Source: Kitasatospora sp. NBC_00315
Lineage (GTDB): Bacteria > Actinomycetota > Actinomycetes > Streptomycetales > Streptomycetaceae
Length of the DNA stretch: 64,000 nt
Direction: 5' to 3'
Assembly (NCBI RefSeq): GCF_041435095.1
Contig: NZ_CP108025.1
Coordinates: 992,001 to 1,056,000 of the forward strand
Shown here: piece after piece, positions 63,271 to 64,000 of the stretch
Numbering within the stretch: position 1 is the stretch's first letter
Layout: every line of letters starts with the position of its first letter
The notes under the pieces: model-generated
The model's database searches: none
What the model saw: the letters and a program-made list of their open reading frames with translations, nothing else
What the model was told of the DNA's origin: nothing
Translations under genes and position numbers: made by a program

Positions 63271-64000
63271 TCAGCCGTTCGGGCAGCGCTCGCCCCTCGG
63301 CAGGGCGTACCGGCCGAGCACCCGGTAGGTGCCGGGCCCCGGTGCCCGCAGCAGCGTCCAGCCGTCCTCCTCGGCCAGGCAGCCCCGCGCGCCGCCCGCC
63401 GGGCCGTCGACGGCGAGCCACGGCGACCACGGGATCCGCAGTCGCACCGCGCCGGCGCCGGCCGTCTCGACGGTCAGCGCGGCCGGACCGGCCCGGAGCA
63501 CGGTGGCGGGCGGGTCCGCCAGGGGCAGGGCGTCGACGACCCGGAAGAGCCGCCATCGGTCGTCCCGCCAGACCGGCGCGAGCCAGGAGGGCCCGGACGC
63601 GACGATCCGGGCCTCGTCCACCGCGGCGTCGTCCGGTGTCGCGGCGGGCAGTACGACGTAGCCGACGCCCCAGGTCCGCAGCCAGGCGTGGTAGTCCTCG
63701 GGGGCGAGCGCGGCGGTGTAGAAGAGGGGATTGCGGGCCACGTCCGCCTGGCGGTTCCAGCCACGGGCGAGGTTGACGTAGGGCGCGAAGCCGGAGGCCT
63801 CCAGGTGGGAGCGGAGCGGGACGATCTCCACCCGGCCCCGGTCGGCGCCGAGCCGCCGGAGCTCGTCGATCAGCGGCCCGGTGTCACGGACGCTCGCCGA
63901 CACCGGGAGGCTGGTGACCAGATCCCCGGCGGGTTTGGCGACCTGCCAGGTGGCCACGGTGAGGAAGACGGCGCCGGCGGCCAGCGCCCGACGGCGCCCG
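63271..64000 (-). CDS. Large membrane protein, C-terminal part (partial)
   Basis: The frame is open to the window edge. It enters with RRRALAAGAVFLTVATWQV, the end of a membrane helix, followed by about 225 extracytoplasmic residues ending CPNG. Segments such as VEIVPLRSHLEASGF, YVNLARGWNRQADVARNPLFYTA and WLRTWGVGYVVLP resemble the C-terminal soluble domain of actinobacterial multi-pass membrane proteins related to GT-C glycosyltransferases. The substrate and full length cannot be judged from this piece. Confidence 0.65.
   Translation of the reverse strand, partial: GRRRALAAGAVFLTVATWQVAKPAGDLVTSLPVSASVRDTGPLIDELRRLGADRGRVEIVPLRSHLEASGFAPYVNLARGWNRQADVARNPLFYTAALAPEDYHAWLRTWGVGYVVLPAATPDDAAVDEARIVASGPSWLAPVWRDDRWRLFRVVDALPLADPPATVLRAGPAALTVETAGAGAVRLRIPWSPWLAVDGPAGGARGCLAEEDGWTLLRAPGPGTYRVLGRYALPRGERCPNG

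Overview
The window is high-GC actinobacterial DNA with strong third-position GC bias, GTG/TTG as well as ATG starts, and many tight translational overlaps. A complete whiE-type spore pigment locus, a WblE-like WhiB protein, a class F sortase and many secreted carbohydrases with CBM2, CBM13 and CBM25 modules point to Streptomycetaceae (Streptomyces or Kitasatospora). No rRNA, tRNA or CRISPR array was seen.

Left end (1-9100) is a scarred region. A gene tail is abutted by a deleted IS701-family remnant. A large secreted alpha-amylase follows, carrying two identical CBM25 modules and a palindromic operator upstream. Next is a wrecked kdp operon: a KdpD-KdpE deletion chimera and a frameshifted kdpC cut by a second IS701-family copy. 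That copy has 140-bp inverted repeats and is itself split by an ISAzo13-family element. kdpA and kdpB are absent.

9100-19600 holds a proline/alanine-rich lipoprotein, a GH5-CBM2 mannanase, a CtaG-like assembly protein, a Tat-exported flavin amine oxidase, a divergent TetR/DHA2 efflux pair with an operator between them, and an SRPBCC protein with a repeat tail. 19700-24300 is a leftward ureABCFGD operon with no ureE. An APC permease follows, behind an AT-rich leader.

26400-32700 is a stress/metabolism stretch: GroES-like protein, WhiB protein, DUF4193 protein, NDH-2-like flavoprotein, three small hypothetical proteins around a perfect 64-bp palindrome, and 6-phosphogluconate dehydrogenase. 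32800-40250 is the type II polyketide locus in whiE order: divergent hydroxylase, then SchA/CurD-like protein, cupin, KS-alpha, KS-beta, ACP and two cyclases. Next come a small wall-anchor-like protein with a class F sortase, an O-methyltransferase and a secreted beta-helix protein. Five 37-bp tandem repeats separate these from endonuclease IV.

45800-55700 holds an MMPL transporter, a sphingomyelinase-like secreted hydrolase, a RibD-like reductase, a YegP-like protein, a coupled operon of two GT4 glycosyltransferases plus an SGNH hydrolase, a DUF6188-like protein and a polysaccharide deacetylase lipoprotein. 55700-62900 is a hemicellulose side-chain locus: a GH10 xylanase pseudogene, two GH54 arabinofuranosidases and a GH27 alpha-galactosidase, each intact enzyme ending in CBM13. 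Two near-identical TGTTAGCGCT-type operators suggest a shared LacI-family regulator. A partial multi-pass membrane protein closes the window.

I see no clearly unprecedented system. The best leads are the kdpD-kdpE chimera with its nested transposons, the recombined xylanase pseudogene and arabinofuranosidase regulon, the 64-bp palindrome among small unknown genes, and the 37-bp repeat array.
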